Of a stretch of 37,303 nt of DNA, positions 1 to 8,129 are shown piece after piece (within the stretch, counting starts at the first letter, position 1; the number at the start of each line of letters is the position of its first letter). A program made the translations under genes and the position numbers. This DNA is from an uncultured Ignavibacteria bacterium. GTDB taxonomy: Bacteria; Bacteroidota; Ignavibacteria; SZUA-365. Location of the stretch: positions 1 through 37,303 of the forward strand of contig CAJXVM010000033.1 of NCBI GenBank assembly GCA_913061095.1, in the 5' to 3' direction. The notes beneath the pieces are model-generated. The model was not told where the DNA came from. It did not search any database and saw nothing but the letters and a program-made list of their open reading frames with translations.

Positions 1-405
1 TGCGAGGTGACGGTGAATTCCGTCTCGCCGCTCGAGGAGCGCGGGGGATTCATGGATTTCCGTATCCCGCACGCGCCCGGTGGCATAACGGAACTGGATC
101 TTCCCATCGGTGATGCGAACCGGACGACGCCCGTCGACCTGCCATCGCGTATGCAGGAAAGATGCCGCCTCGTGCTCAATCTTCCGGATGGTGTGCGCGC
201 CGTCAGCATTCCCGGCGAGATCGAGATTTCGAACAACGTCGGCAGCCTGCGCAGCGTGATCAAGGCGAAGGGCGGCACCGTCACCGTGACGCGCACCCTG
301 ACATTCAGCGTTGGTCAGGTCATGCCCGAGGGATACGTGGACCTGCAGGAGCTTCTGCGCGCATGGCGCATGCCTTCGCACAATTCACTGCTGCTGAAAA
401 AATAG
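1..405 (+). CDS. C-terminal end of a transglutaminase-like (DUF3857/DUF3858-type) protein, 5' truncated
   Basis: The reading frame is open from the first base of the window, so only the last ~134 residues of a larger protein are seen. The fragment is beta-strand rich and ends in a helical 'EGYVDLQELLRAW' stretch followed by a polar 'SLLLKK' terminus. This resembles the C-terminal beta-sandwich domain that follows the DUF3857 and transglutaminase-core domains in large exported proteins of Bacteroidota and relatives. The catalytic Cys-His-Asp core would lie upstream, outside the window. A hairpin terminator sits just downstream, so this gene probably ends its transcription unit. The family call rests on general sequence character, not a diagnostic motif; treat it as probable. 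Confidence 0.6.
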   Translation, partial: CEVTVNSVSPLEERGGFMDFRIPHAPGGITELDLPIGDANRTTPVDLPSRMQERCRLVLNLPDGVRAVSIPGEIEISNNVGSLRSVIKAKGGTVTVTRTLTFSVGQVMPEGYVDLQELLRAWRMPSHNSLLLKK

Positions 406-425
406 TAACATTTCGATCATGCAGG

Positions 426-454
426 CCGCGGGGAGGTGCATCCCCGCGGTCTTT
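426..454 (+). terminator. Rho-independent terminator candidate
   Basis: A perfect 9-bp stem (ccgcgggga / tccccgcgg) with a 6-nt loop is followed by a short T-rich run (tcttt). It lies between the transglutaminase-like gene and the thioesterase gene, only 22 bases before the latter's start. It probably closes the upstream transcript. The T-run is short, so termination may be partial. Confidence 0.55.
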
Positions 455-475
455 CCATTCGGGGATAAACAGATC

Positions 476-910
476 ATGGCACGCATCAAGTTCACCCTTC
501 CCGACGAATTCCTTTTCGAAACTGACATCCGCGTGCGCGTCACCGACGCGAATTATGCCGGGCATCTCGGCAACGATTCGGTGCTGTCGCTGGTGCATGA
601 AGCGCGCGACCGCTTTCTGCGCGCGCATGGATTTACCGAGCTCGACGTCGCCGGCGCATCGATCATCATGAGCGACGCGGCAGTGATGTACCGCAGCCAG
701 GCCTATCCCGGTGAAACGCTGCGCGTCGCCGTCGCCGCTGCGGATGTCCATCGCAAGGGCTGTGACCTGCTGTACCGCTGCATCAGTCTCGACGACGGCA
801 GGGAAGTGGCACGAGTGAAAACCGGCATCGTGTTCTTCGATTTCGAAGCGAACAGAATGCTGCCGGTTCCGCCGGCTTTTCTCACAGCGGCCGGACTGGA
901 CCGCGGCTGA
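476..910 (+). CDS. Acyl-CoA thioesterase-like protein, 4HBT/YbgC hotdog family
   Basis: The protein (144 aa) has the length and pattern of a single hotdog domain. An N-terminal 'RVRVTDANYAGHLGND' region matches the D-x-N-x-x-G-H-x-(G)N active-site signature of the 4-hydroxybenzoyl-CoA thioesterase group, and 'VHEARDRFL' follows as the central hotdog helix. Such enzymes hydrolyse acyl-CoA or acyl-ACP thioesters in the cytoplasm; the substrate here cannot be read from sequence. I chose the ATG at 476 because the family begins close to this point ('MARIKFTLPDEF'); an in-frame upstream ATG at 419 would add residues encoded by the terminator hairpin. The stop overlaps the start of the permease gene by one base (TGATG), indicating co-transcription. 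Confidence 0.85.
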   Translation: MARIKFTLPDEFLFETDIRVRVTDANYAGHLGNDSVLSLVHEARDRFLRAHGFTELDVAGASIIMSDAAVMYRSQAYPGETLRVAVAAADVHRKGCDLLYRCISLDDGREVARVKTGIVFFDFEANRMLPVPPAFLTAAGLDRG

Positions 911-1752
911 TGTTCTATCTCTTTCTTTCCGTCCTCTGCAGTGTGGGCATCGCGGTGACGTTCAAGTTCGCCGACCGGCGCGGCCATCCCACCTTTGCCC
1001 TCTTCGTCGTTAATTACATCGTCGCCACCGCCACGGCGCTCATCGGCAGCGGAGGACGGCTGCACATCGTTTCCGATCCCGCGCCGCTGCTGTTCGGCAT
1101 ACTCATGGGGGGACTCTTCGTGTGGAGTTTTTTCCTGTTCATGCTCACCGTGCGCAAGCTCGGCATGGTCATCCCCGTGTCGCTGATGCGACTCTCCGCC
1201 GTGCTGCCCACCGCCGGATCCATCCTCGTCTTCGCCGAAGTACCGCTGCTGCGGCAGGTTGCCGGCATCGTCGTCGCCTTCGCGGCGCTGCCCCTGGCAT
1301 CGAAAGAGAAAATCACCGCGAAGACACTGCGACCGCTGCTGCACGGAGGACTGGGCTGGGGACTGGTGCTGTTTTTCTCCTACGGCATCACGGATTTCCT
1401 CTTCAAGGTGCAGAAAGAAACGCTGCCGGGCATCGCCCCGTATGAATTCCTCGCGATCATCTTTTTCACCGCCATGCTCATTACCGCGACAGCTGCCTGG
1501 CTGCGGCGCGAACGCATCACTCCCGCCGTGCTCTTTGCCGGCATCCTGCTCGGTGTGCTGAACATGTTTTCGACGTATTTTTTCATCCTCGCGCTCGGTG
1601 AGCTGCCCGGCATCGTCGTTTATCCCGCCAACGGCATCGGCATCATCCTCATGTCGACGCTCGTGGGCGTCTTCCTCTGGAAGGAGCGACTGTCCGTGCG
1701 CAACGGTATCTACATCGCCCTCGCCGCCGCCGCCCTCGTGCTCATCGCCTGA
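910..1752 (+). CDS. EamA/DMT-superfamily membrane transporter
   Basis: The 280-residue protein is almost entirely hydrophobic, with about ten predicted membrane segments in two halves, as in drug/metabolite transporter proteins of the EamA type. A conserved-looking 'PVSLMRLSAVLP' loop ends the first half and 'YPANGIGIILMSTLVGVFLWKERLS' lies near the end of the second. The latter matches the typical EamA C-terminal pattern of a small-residue-rich helix, then E-R, then a last helix. It would act in the inner membrane exporting or importing a small metabolite, which is not identifiable. The start overlaps the thioesterase stop, and the next gene begins 12 bases after its end, so the three genes look like one operon. 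Confidence 0.8.
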   Translation: MFYLFLSVLCSVGIAVTFKFADRRGHPTFALFVVNYIVATATALIGSGGRLHIVSDPAPLLFGILMGGLFVWSFFLFMLTVRKLGMVIPVSLMRLSAVLPTAGSILVFAEVPLLRQVAGIVVAFAALPLASKEKITAKTLRPLLHGGLGWGLVLFFSYGITDFLFKVQKETLPGIAPYEFLAIIFFTAMLITATAAWLRRERITPAVLFAGILLGVLNMFSTYFFILALGELPGIVVYPANGIGIILMSTLVGVFLWKERLSVRNGIYIALAAAALVLIA

Positions 1753-1764
1753 ACGCAGCACGCC

Positions 1765-2787
1765 ATGTCCGCGCTCCCGCTCATATCCGTCGTTCTTCCC
1801 GTGCACAATGCCGCCGGTACCCTGCGCGCGGCCGTCGACAGTCTCGATGTGGAAACCGTCGCGGAGGTCGAGGTGATCGCCGTGGACGACGGATCAGACG
1901 ACGGTTCCGCCGAGCTGCTCGATGGCATGGCGCGGACACGTCCCTGGCTTCGCGTACTGCACGAGCCGCATCGCGGCATCGTGCCCGCGCTCAATGCCGG
2001 ATGCGATGCGGTCCGCGGGGAACTGATCGCGCGCATGGATGCCGACGATCGCAGTCTGCCGGGGCGGCTCGACCGGCAGCGGCGTTTTCTGCTGGAGCAT
2101 CGCAGTATCGGAGTTGTCAGCGGACGCGTGCGCTTCGGCGGCGATGCGCGCCGCGCGCGCGGGTACGCGCATTACGTTTCGTGGATCAACAGTCTGCGGG
2201 ATCCGGCTGACATCGCGGTCATGCGCTTCGTGGAGTCCCCGTTCGCGCATCCCGCGGTGATGTTCCGCGGCAATCTTGTTTGTTTGCACGGGGGATATCG
2301 CGACGGCGCATTTCCGGAGGACTATGAGCTGTGGCTGCGCTGGATGGATGAGGGCGTGCGCATGGCGTCCATTCCCGAGGAGGTGCTGCTCTGGAACGAT
2401 CCGCCCGACCGTCTTTCACGCACTGATCCACGCTACAGCATCGATGCGTTCTACATGATGAAAGCGGAATATATCGCGCGCTGGGCAGTCCGGCGTGTGC
2501 GGTTCTGGCCACAGGTGTATTTCTGGGGAGCGGGACGCACGACGCGGAAGCGCGCGCAGTACCTGATTGCGCGTGGAGCGTCGGTGAAGGCCTGGGTGGA
2601 TATCGATGCGAAAAAAATCGGGCATCGCGTCTGGGGCGCGCCCGTGATCGCGCCGGAGGATCTGCCGCCGCCGGGTGCATGTTTCATCTTTCCCTTTGTC
2701 GGTAGCAGGAGCGCACGGGCCGAGATCATGCACTGGCTGGAGAAACGGGGATATGTACTTGAGCGCGACTATGTACCTGTGGCGTGA
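1765..2787 (+). CDS. Family 2 glycosyltransferase with C-terminal Rossmann-like domain
   Basis: Residues 1-~220 form a GT-A type family 2 glycosyltransferase. 'ISVVLPVHNAAGTL' starts the nucleotide-sugar fold, 'VDDGSDDGS' (about 40-48) binds UDP, and the metal-binding D-x-D is D92-A-D94. A later 'FPEDYELWLR' matches the conserved E-D-x-x-L-W acceptor/catalytic region. It should transfer a sugar in surface polysaccharide or glycoprotein synthesis at the cytoplasmic face. Residues ~250-330 carry 'YFWGAGRTTRKRAQYL...VDID', which looks like a small nucleotide-binding Rossmann unit of the kind found N-terminal in PglD-type acetyltransferases; its role here is unclear. There are no membrane segments. 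Its stop directly abuts the stop of the convergent oxidoreductase gene. Confidence 0.88.
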   Translation: MSALPLISVVLPVHNAAGTLRAAVDSLDVETVAEVEVIAVDDGSDDGSAELLDGMARTRPWLRVLHEPHRGIVPALNAGCDAVRGELIARMDADDRSLPGRLDRQRRFLLEHRSIGVVSGRVRFGGDARRARGYAHYVSWINSLRDPADIAVMRFVESPFAHPAVMFRGNLVCLHGGYRDGAFPEDYELWLRWMDEGVRMASIPEEVLLWNDPPDRLSRTDPRYSIDAFYMMKAEYIARWAVRRVRFWPQVYFWGAGRTTRKRAQYLIARGASVKAWVDIDAKKIGHRVWGAPVIAPEDLPPPGACFIFPFVGSRSARAEIMHWLEKRGYVLERDYVPVA

Positions 2788-3435
2788 TCAGGCGTCGTCT
2801 GCAGCGTCGCGGCGCAGCAGACGGAAGGCCATGTCGCGTCCGAATTCTCCGTGCATGGCCATTTCGATCCAGAGCATAGCCATCGGCTCGAGGTAGCGCG
2901 CGTGCTTCAGAGGACCGGTGGTGACGGCATCGAATCCGATATCGCGCGCCAGCCCGGCGACCAGTTCATTGGCGCGCTCGTGATCACCACAGAGAAATAT
3001 CGTTGCGGGCATGCCGTCGAAATCCGGATTGTCCATGGTTTCGAATCCCATGGTATTGAACGCCTTCACGACGGGAATGTCCTTCACGACGCCGGCGAGC
3101 TGTTCCGCGCCGGAACTCGAATGACCGACGGAGAGGCGGAGTCCGGGAGAGATGGGATTCGTGCAGTCGACGAGCACGTTATTGCGCAGGTTTCCCATCT
3201 GCGCGATGACAGCGGCCACTGCGGCATGAGGGACCGCCAGCACGATGGCCGAAGTGAAGCGCGGGATTTCGTCGATGCGCTCGGTGCAGGCGTTCGTGCC
3301 GGCGTCTTCAAGCAATGCTTTCACCTTCGGATCGTCCGGATTGCGGACGCCGAAAAGCACCTTGTGTCCCGCCCTTGCCCAGCGCTTGCCCAGCGTGGCG
3401 CCGACCCTCCCGATACCGATGATTCCGATGGTCAT
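2788..3435 (-). CDS. F420-dependent NADP oxidoreductase-like protein (NAD(P)-binding Rossmann protein)
   Basis: The 215-residue protein starts with 'MTIGIIGIGRVGATLGKRWA', a glycine-rich Rossmann dinucleotide fingerprint (G-x-G-x-x-G). 'FGVRNP' follows the second strand, where an Arg after the strand favours NADP(H). 'VVKAFNTMG' and a C-terminal 'RYLEPMAMLWIEMA' match the NADPH:F420 reductase (Fno/NADP_oxidored F420-dependent) fold family. Many bacterial members do not use F420, so the substrate stays open. I chose the ATG at 3435 because the fingerprint begins there and a GAGGA ribosome site lies 6 bases upstream; a longer frame exists but has no family match. The gene stands alone, divergent from the dehydratase gene and convergent with the glycosyltransferase gene. 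Confidence 0.82.
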   Translation of the reverse strand: MTIGIIGIGRVGATLGKRWARAGHKVLFGVRNPDDPKVKALLEDAGTNACTERIDEIPRFTSAIVLAVPHAAVAAVIAQMGNLRNNVLVDCTNPISPGLRLSVGHSSSGAEQLAGVVKDIPVVKAFNTMGFETMDNPDFDGMPATIFLCGDHERANELVAGLARDIGFDAVTTGPLKHARYLEPMAMLWIEMAMHGEFGRDMAFRLLRRDAADDA

Positions 3436-3550
3436 GTATTCCTCGTCTTTCTGATCGTGTGCCAGTACAACATCCGTGAAACCGTTCCCGTGCCCCGACG
3501 GCAGTGCACGGTTTGACCGCATGCCGTATCATCGTAACTTCTCCTTCAGA

Positions 3551-4546
3551 ATGATGAGAAGCAACCCGAATCATCAGTGGATGCCGATGCCGCAGCATAT
3601 CGATGCAGCGGCCGTGCGTATCGCGCCCCATGCGCACCGCACACCGGTGATGACATCCCGCAGCCTCGACGTCAAGGCGGACGCCGTTCTGTTTTTCAAA
3701 TGCGAGAATCTGCAGCGCGTGGGGGCCTTCAAGTTCCGCGGTGCCTGCAATGCCGTTTTTTCGCTGTCCGATGCCGAGGCGCGGCGCGGCGTGGCGACGC
3801 ATTCCTCCGGCAATCACGCGCAGGCTCTCGCCCTCGCCGCCCGCCTGCGCGGCATCCCCGCGCATATCGTCATGCCCGAAAACGCACCGGCGATCAAGAA
3901 GCGGGCGGTGGCGGGGTACGATGCGCGCATCACGTTCTGCGAACCAACGCTCGCCGCCCGGGAGCGCACGCTCGACGCCGTCGTAGCGGATACCGGAGCG
4001 GCGTTCATCCATCCCTACAATGACGAACGCATCATTGCCGGACAGGCGACCGCCGCGCGCGAACTGCTCGCGGACGTCCCCGATCTCGATGTCATCATGG
4101 CACCGGTCGGCGGGGGCGGACTGCTCAGCGGCACAGCCCTCGCCGCGCATTATCACGTGTCATCTCCAGCGGTCATCGCCGCCGAACCCGAGGGCGCCGA
4201 CGACGCGAAACGGTCGTTCGAAGCGGGACATATCATTCCCTCCGTGAATCCGCGGACCATCGCCGATGGTCTTCTGACATCGCTGGGCGACAAAACGTAC
4301 GAAATTATCCGCCGGTACGTGCACGACATCGTCACCGTCTCGGATGACGCCATCATCGCGGCTATGCGCCTCGTCTGGGAGCGCATGAAACTGGTCATCG
4401 AGCCGTCCGCCGCCGTGCCGCTCGCAGCGCTGCTCGATCACAGCATTGATCTCTCCGGCCGGCGCGTCGGTATCATTTTTTCGGGTGGAAATGTCGACAT
4501 GGACCGACTTCCCTGGCAGCCGTACACCACACAGGAAAACGCATAA
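3551..4546 (+). CDS. PLP-dependent threonine/serine dehydratase
   Basis: This fold-type II PLP enzyme carries the lysine motif 'VGAFKFRGA', in which the Lys forms the Schiff base. The substrate loop 'THSSGNHAQALA' and the phosphate-binding glycine loop 'VGGGGLLSG' are both present, as is the C-terminal 'SGGNVD' that contacts the pyridine ring. The family deaminates L-threonine or L-serine to 2-oxobutyrate or pyruvate, or racemises serine. It lacks the C-terminal ACT-like regulatory domain of biosynthetic IlvA, so it resembles catabolic TdcB or serine racemase in size. The start is uncertain: ATGs at 3551, 3554, 3581 and 3587 are all possible, and family alignment would allow 3581. The YjjG-like gene follows after 7 bases. 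Confidence 0.88.
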   Translation: MMRSNPNHQWMPMPQHIDAAAVRIAPHAHRTPVMTSRSLDVKADAVLFFKCENLQRVGAFKFRGACNAVFSLSDAEARRGVATHSSGNHAQALALAARLRGIPAHIVMPENAPAIKKRAVAGYDARITFCEPTLAARERTLDAVVADTGAAFIHPYNDERIIAGQATAARELLADVPDLDVIMAPVGGGGLLSGTALAAHYHVSSPAVIAAEPEGADDAKRSFEAGHIIPSVNPRTIADGLLTSLGDKTYEIIRRYVHDIVTVSDDAIIAAMRLVWERMKLVIEPSAAVPLAALLDHSIDLSGRRVGIIFSGGNVDMDRLPWQPYTTQENA

Positions 4547-4553
4547 GGACAAT

Positions 4554-5258
4554 ATGGAACAGCAGGAATATCGCGCACTGTTTTTTGACGCGGACGACAC
4601 GATCTTCGACTATCAGAAGGGTGAGCACGAGGCATTCCGCAGCACTGCGGACGCCTTTGGTTTCGGGGATCGCCTGGATGAGGCGCATGAGTTGTACCGC
4701 GGGCATAACAGCGACGTGTGGAGTGCGCTCGAAGAGGGCAGGATCACGCAGGACGAACTCAAGATCGAACGCTTCCGGCGCATGCTGCATGATCTCGTTG
4801 CCGACGAAGACCGCGCCCCGGCAATGTCGGCGTTTTACATCGACCGGCTTGCCGAGCAGACGCATCTGCTGCCGGGCGCCGAGCAGCTGCTGCGCGACGC
4901 TGCTGACCGCTACCTGCTCGTGCTCGTGACCAACGGACTGACAACGGTCCAGCGCCGCCGTTTTGCTGCCGCACCGGTGACGCGACATTTCCGGAAAATC
5001 CTGATCTCCGAGGAAGTCGGCACCGCCAAACCCGATCCCGCGATTTTTTCCGAGGCTTTTGAAGATTACGGCCTCGTCCCGCGGGAGGTGCTTCTCATCG
5101 GTGACAGCAGCAGCAGCGACATGGGGGCCGCGCACAACGCGGGAATGGATTTCTGCTGGCTCAATCCCGCAGGCGGTGAAGCGCCGGACGGGTACAATCC
5201 ACGCTATGTCATTTCGCGGCTCGATGAGATCCGTCCCATCCTCGGTCTGGAGGATTAG
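4554..5258 (+). CDS. yjjG: YjjG-like HAD-superfamily nucleotidase/phosphatase
   Basis: The 234-residue protein has all four HAD motifs. They are 'FFDADDT' (D12, nucleophile, and D14), 'LVTNG' (Thr of motif II), 'KPDPAIF' (Lys of motif III) and 'LIGDSSSSDMGAA' (acidic motif IV). The helical cap inserted between motifs I and II is of C1 type. Length and the A-D-D-T version of motif I fit the YjjG group. In E. coli this enzyme dephosphorylates pyrimidine nucleoside monophosphates and has a house-cleaning role against non-canonical pyrimidines. I chose the ATG at 4554 because AAGGAC lies just upstream and motif I falls at the expected place. It is closely spaced between the dehydratase and dehydrogenase genes, suggesting one transcript. 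Confidence 0.82.
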   Translation: MEQQEYRALFFDADDTIFDYQKGEHEAFRSTADAFGFGDRLDEAHELYRGHNSDVWSALEEGRITQDELKIERFRRMLHDLVADEDRAPAMSAFYIDRLAEQTHLLPGAEQLLRDAADRYLLVLVTNGLTTVQRRRFAAAPVTRHFRKILISEEVGTAKPDPAIFSEAFEDYGLVPREVLLIGDSSSSDMGAAHNAGMDFCWLNPAGGEAPDGYNPRYVISRLDEIRPILGLED

Positions 5259-5260
5259 TC

Positions 5261-6034
5261 ATGGCGGTCGACCGCAACGTTGTCATTTTTGGCTGTTCGC
5301 GCGGCATCGGGCGGGCGCTGGCCGAGGAATACTCACGAAAGGGTGCCCGGCTCGTCCTTCTCTCACGTGACGTCGAAGCCATCCGCGACCTGCAGCGGGA
5401 GATCAAAGAGGGCGGGGGAGAGGCCTGGTATCGCCGATGCGACGTCACATCCCGGGACGACGTCACCGACGCGGTCGCCTATGCGCGGAAGTGTTCTGGC
5501 GGAATTGATGTCGCAGTCGTCAATGCCGGTGTCGGCGGACCGGAATGGATGCAGGATTTTCACGCCGCGGAATATCGCCGTATCATGGAAGCGAATGCCT
5601 TCGGTATTGCCAACGCGCTGGAGGTGCTGATCCCGGTCTTCCGGAAACAGGGTGGAGGAGTGTTCGCCGGTGTGACGAGCATCGCCGATGTGCGCGGTTT
5701 CCCGGGATCGGCTGCCTATTGCAGCAGCAAGGCCGCAGCGTCGATTCTGCTGGAAGCCGCGCGGGTCGAACTGCGTGAGCTGGGGATTCGCGTACTCACG
5801 GTGCGTCCCGGCTTCGTGCGTACGGCCATGACCGCGGAGAACGAATTCCACATGCCCTTCCTGATGTCTTCCGAACGCGCGGCGCGCATCATCCGGAAGG
5901 GCATCGCACGCCGGCGGCGGATCATCCAGTTTCCCTGGCCGACCGTGATGTACGCACGCATCGTTCGCCTCTTGCCGAATGTGCTCTACGATATTGCCGC
6001 CCGTCGCGCACGTCCCTCGCAGTCACAGTCGTAA
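5261..6034 (+). CDS. Short-chain dehydrogenase/reductase (SDR family)
   Basis: A classical SDR of 257 residues. The cofactor loop is 'GCSRGIG' (11-17), 'VNAGVG' at about 88-93 stabilises the central sheet, N112 lies in 'MEANAFG', and the catalytic Ser140 and Y153-x3-K157 are intact. An Arg after the second beta strand ('LLSRD') favours NADP(H). The C-terminus is basic ('IIRKGIARRRR' then a hydrophobic stretch), which could associate with the membrane, as in SDRs that act on lipids. The substrate cannot be named. It starts 2 bases after the HAD gene stop, so it is very likely translated from the same mRNA. Confidence 0.88.
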   Translation: MAVDRNVVIFGCSRGIGRALAEEYSRKGARLVLLSRDVEAIRDLQREIKEGGGEAWYRRCDVTSRDDVTDAVAYARKCSGGIDVAVVNAGVGGPEWMQDFHAAEYRRIMEANAFGIANALEVLIPVFRKQGGGVFAGVTSIADVRGFPGSAAYCSSKAAASILLEAARVELRELGIRVLTVRPGFVRTAMTAENEFHMPFLMSSERAARIIRKGIARRRRIIQFPWPTVMYARIVRLLPNVLYDIAARRARPSQSQS

Positions 6035-6087
6035 AGCAGGGCAGCCCGTGATGCATGCGCGGTGATGATGCCGGATTTCCGTAATTT

Positions 6088-6099
6088 GGCACCGGTGCC
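6088..6099. promoter_or_regulatory. 12-bp perfect palindrome beside a TAATTTG box, possible operator
   Basis: GGCACCGGTGCC is a perfect 12-base palindrome. It overlaps the end of a promoter-like TAATTTG (6082-6088) about 100 bases upstream of the isocitrate-dehydrogenase-type gene. Palindromes placed directly at a -7 element often bind dimeric regulators. No second copy was found in the window, so this rests on position and symmetry only. Confidence 0.3.
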
Positions 6100-6189
6100 A
6101 GTGGGCATGTTTCCGTGTGTGCGGCAGCGCCATGTGCATCCATCTGTGATCATGTATCCACCACTTTTCAAATGATTGAGGAAGACCGT

Positions 6190-7371
6190 ATGAAACGCAC
6201 GATCGTGGCCATGCCCGGCGACGGCATCGGCAAAGTTGTACTCCCGGAGGCGATCCGCGTGCTCGAGGCCGCGGGCTTCGAGGCGGATTACATCAACGGC
6301 GACATCGGCTGGGAGTTCTGGTGCAGCGAGGGGAATCCGCTGCCGCAGCGCACCATCGACCTGCTGGAGGAGCACAAAATCGGACTCTTCGGCGCCATCA
6401 CATCCAAGCCGAAGGCAAAGGCGGCCGCGGAGCTGAGTCCGGAGCTGCAGGACAAGGGGTTTGTCTACTACAGTCCCATCGTCTCCATGCGTCAGCATTT
6501 CGATCTCGACATCTGCATCCGGCCCTGCCGCGCATTCCCCGGAAACCCGTTGAATTTCATCCGCAAGTCCGCCGACGGCGGTTTCGAGGAGCCGCCGGTG
6601 GATGTGGTGATTTTCCGACAGAACACGCAGGGACTTTATGCCGGTGTGGAGTGGACCGATCCCCCTCAGAACGTGCGCGACGCGCTCGCGACGCACCCGC
6701 GCTTCAAGGCTTTCCTGGACGTGCCCGGCGAGGATCTCGCGGTCTCGACGCGCATTTTCACGCGCGAGTATTGCCGCCGCATCGTAACGGCCGCTTTCGA
6801 ATATGCGCAGAAGCACGGATACAAATCCGTTACGGTATGCGAAAAACCCAATGTCATTCGCGAAACGTCTGGCATGATGGAGGCCGAGGCCGCGGAGGCC
6901 GCGAAGCGTTTTCCGGATATTCAGCTGTGGTCCACCAACATCGATGCGCAGATGATGTGGCTGACCAAGAATCCCGAGGATTACGGGGTGATCGTGGCGG
7001 GGAACATGTTCGGGGATATCGTCTCCGACGGGTTCGCCGGACTGGTAGGCGGACTGGGCTTCGCATGCAGCGCGAACATCGGCAGGGAGGTGGCCGTCTT
7101 CGAACCCACGCACGGCTCTGCGCCGAAGTACGAACAGCTCGATCCCTCCATCGTCAATCCTATCGCCATGGTGCTCAGCGCCTGCATGATGCTCGATCAC
7201 ATCGGTGAGGCGGATAAGGCCGAGCGCATCCGGTCCGCGGTTGCCGGCGTCATTGCCGACGGAAAGGTGCGTACCTACGATATGCTGAAAATGCCCGGTG
7301 GCGCCGATGTCGTCGCGAAGGGCGCGGCAACAACTCAGCAGGTTACCGACGCGATCATCGAGCGGCTGTAA
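6190..7371 (+). CDS. Isocitrate/isopropylmalate-family dehydrogenase (probably NAD(P)-isocitrate dehydrogenase)
   Basis: The protein (393 aa) begins 'MKRTIVAMPGDGIGK', the start typical of the beta-decarboxylating dehydrogenase family. 'IFRQNTQGLYAGVEW' holds the catalytic Tyr, 'CEKPNVIRETSG' the catalytic Lys region, and 'GNMFGDIVSDGFAG' the metal-binding aspartates. 'FEPTHGSAPKY' is the cofactor loop. It should oxidatively decarboxylate isocitrate (TCA cycle) or a related 2-hydroxyacid. The 'YYSPIVSMRQHFDL' substrate loop is neither the classic IPMDH nor the classic E. coli IDH version, so the substrate is not certain. No leu genes are nearby, which favours isocitrate. I chose the ATG at 6190 because GAGGAAG lies just upstream, inside the first codons of a longer frame starting at 6172. 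It is followed by a strong terminator. Confidence 0.82.
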   Translation: MKRTIVAMPGDGIGKVVLPEAIRVLEAAGFEADYINGDIGWEFWCSEGNPLPQRTIDLLEEHKIGLFGAITSKPKAKAAAELSPELQDKGFVYYSPIVSMRQHFDLDICIRPCRAFPGNPLNFIRKSADGGFEEPPVDVVIFRQNTQGLYAGVEWTDPPQNVRDALATHPRFKAFLDVPGEDLAVSTRIFTREYCRRIVTAAFEYAQKHGYKSVTVCEKPNVIRETSGMMEAEAAEAAKRFPDIQLWSTNIDAQMMWLTKNPEDYGVIVAGNMFGDIVSDGFAGLVGGLGFACSANIGREVAVFEPTHGSAPKYEQLDPSIVNPIAMVLSACMMLDHIGEADKAERIRSAVAGVIADGKVRTYDMLKMPGGADVVAKGAATTQQVTDAIIERL

Positions 7372-7437
7372 CCGTCATATTCGGTCACGGGATATTTCCC
7401 GGTTCACGGGGAGCACCGACAGCTGCCTGCAATTGGA

Positions 7438-7466
7438 AAAGGACCCCCGCGGGGGTCCTTTCATTT
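7438..7466. terminator. Strong rho-independent terminator, likely bidirectional
   Basis: A 12-bp perfectly self-complementary hairpin (aaaggacccccg / cgggggtccttt) is flanked by A's on the left and T-rich sequence on the right. It lies between the convergent isocitrate-dehydrogenase-type gene (plus) and the cobalamin-binding gene (minus). It can therefore end transcription from both sides. Confidence 0.85.
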
Positions 7467-7490
7467 CTGCGCAATCCGACGGAATGATCG

Positions 7491-8129
7491 CTAGGCATTC
7501 ACCAGCCGCGCGGCCTGCTCCGCACCCTGCTGGAAATCATCCGCGATCACATCGACGTACTCGGCGAGGATGGTGCGAACGGACGGCATGCTGATACCGC
7601 CGATGAGAATCTTTGTATCAGGCAGGGTGGCGCGGACGTCGGACAACAGCTCAATTGTGCTTTCGAGACAGCCGATGGATTTCATGGTCAGGCAGAGAAG
7701 GTCGGGCTTGATACGGCGGATGCTTTCAAAAAGATCGTGCCGCGGCACCGAACCGCCGAAATGCATCACCTGCCAGCCATCCTTCTCGAGGATATTGGCC
7801 ATGATCATCGTGGCGACATCGTGGTGTTCTTCGGGCACGCAACCCACAAGGGCGCTGCGATGCAGGGTGCGACGCGGTGTCAGCGTTGCTGCCTTGTAGC
7901 CGAGGATGGTGCGTATGGTCTGTGTGGCGACGTGTTCCTCGACGATACCGAGTTCGTTGTTTTCCCAGGCCTCGCCAATGTGCACCAGCGCAGGAATGAT
8001 GATGTCATTGTAGAGCTGTTCGTCCGGAAGCTGCTGCTGTTCCCACTCTTTAACGAGATTCAGGCAACGCCGGCGGTTCCCCTCCCTGAGGCATTCGTAA
8101 AAAACGTTCTGCTGCTCCTCGCGTGTCAT
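7491..8129 (-). CDS. Stand-alone cobalamin-binding sensor-like protein (CarH/AerR-type B12 domain)
   Basis: Of the 212 residues, about 1-85 form the helical cap (B12-binding_2) and 88-212 the Rossmann-like B12-binding domain. The cap holds W55-x9-E65-H66, the W-x9-EH motif that marks adenosylcobalamin photoreceptors such as CarH and AerR. The B12 domain has 'EHHDVA' (101-106), where H103 is the probable lower axial ligand of the D/E-x-H-x-x-G motif, with Ala replacing Gly. 'LIGGIS' provides the tail-binding glycines. There is no MerR DNA-binding domain and no methyltransferase or mutase domain, so it resembles the solo AerR architecture. The His that follows the Trp in CarH is Glu56 here. AAGGAGG precedes the start, which overlaps the upstream gene's stop. 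Corrinoid methyltransferase subunits share this fold and are the main alternative. Confidence 0.82.
   Translation of the reverse strand: MTREEQQNVFYECLREGNRRRCLNLVKEWEQQQLPDEQLYNDIIIPALVHIGEAWENNELGIVEEHVATQTIRTILGYKAATLTPRRTLHRSALVGCVPEEHHDVATMIMANILEKDGWQVMHFGGSVPRHDLFESIRRIKPDLLCLTMKSIGCLESTIELLSDVRATLPDTKILIGGISMPSVRTILAEYVDVIADDFQQGAEQAARLVNA

Noticed and set aside
703-1806. 367-codon minus-strand frame over the thioesterase and permease genes
   Set aside because: Its Asp/Glu/His/Gly-rich product is the reverse reading of a hydrophobic membrane protein and has no start signal or motif.
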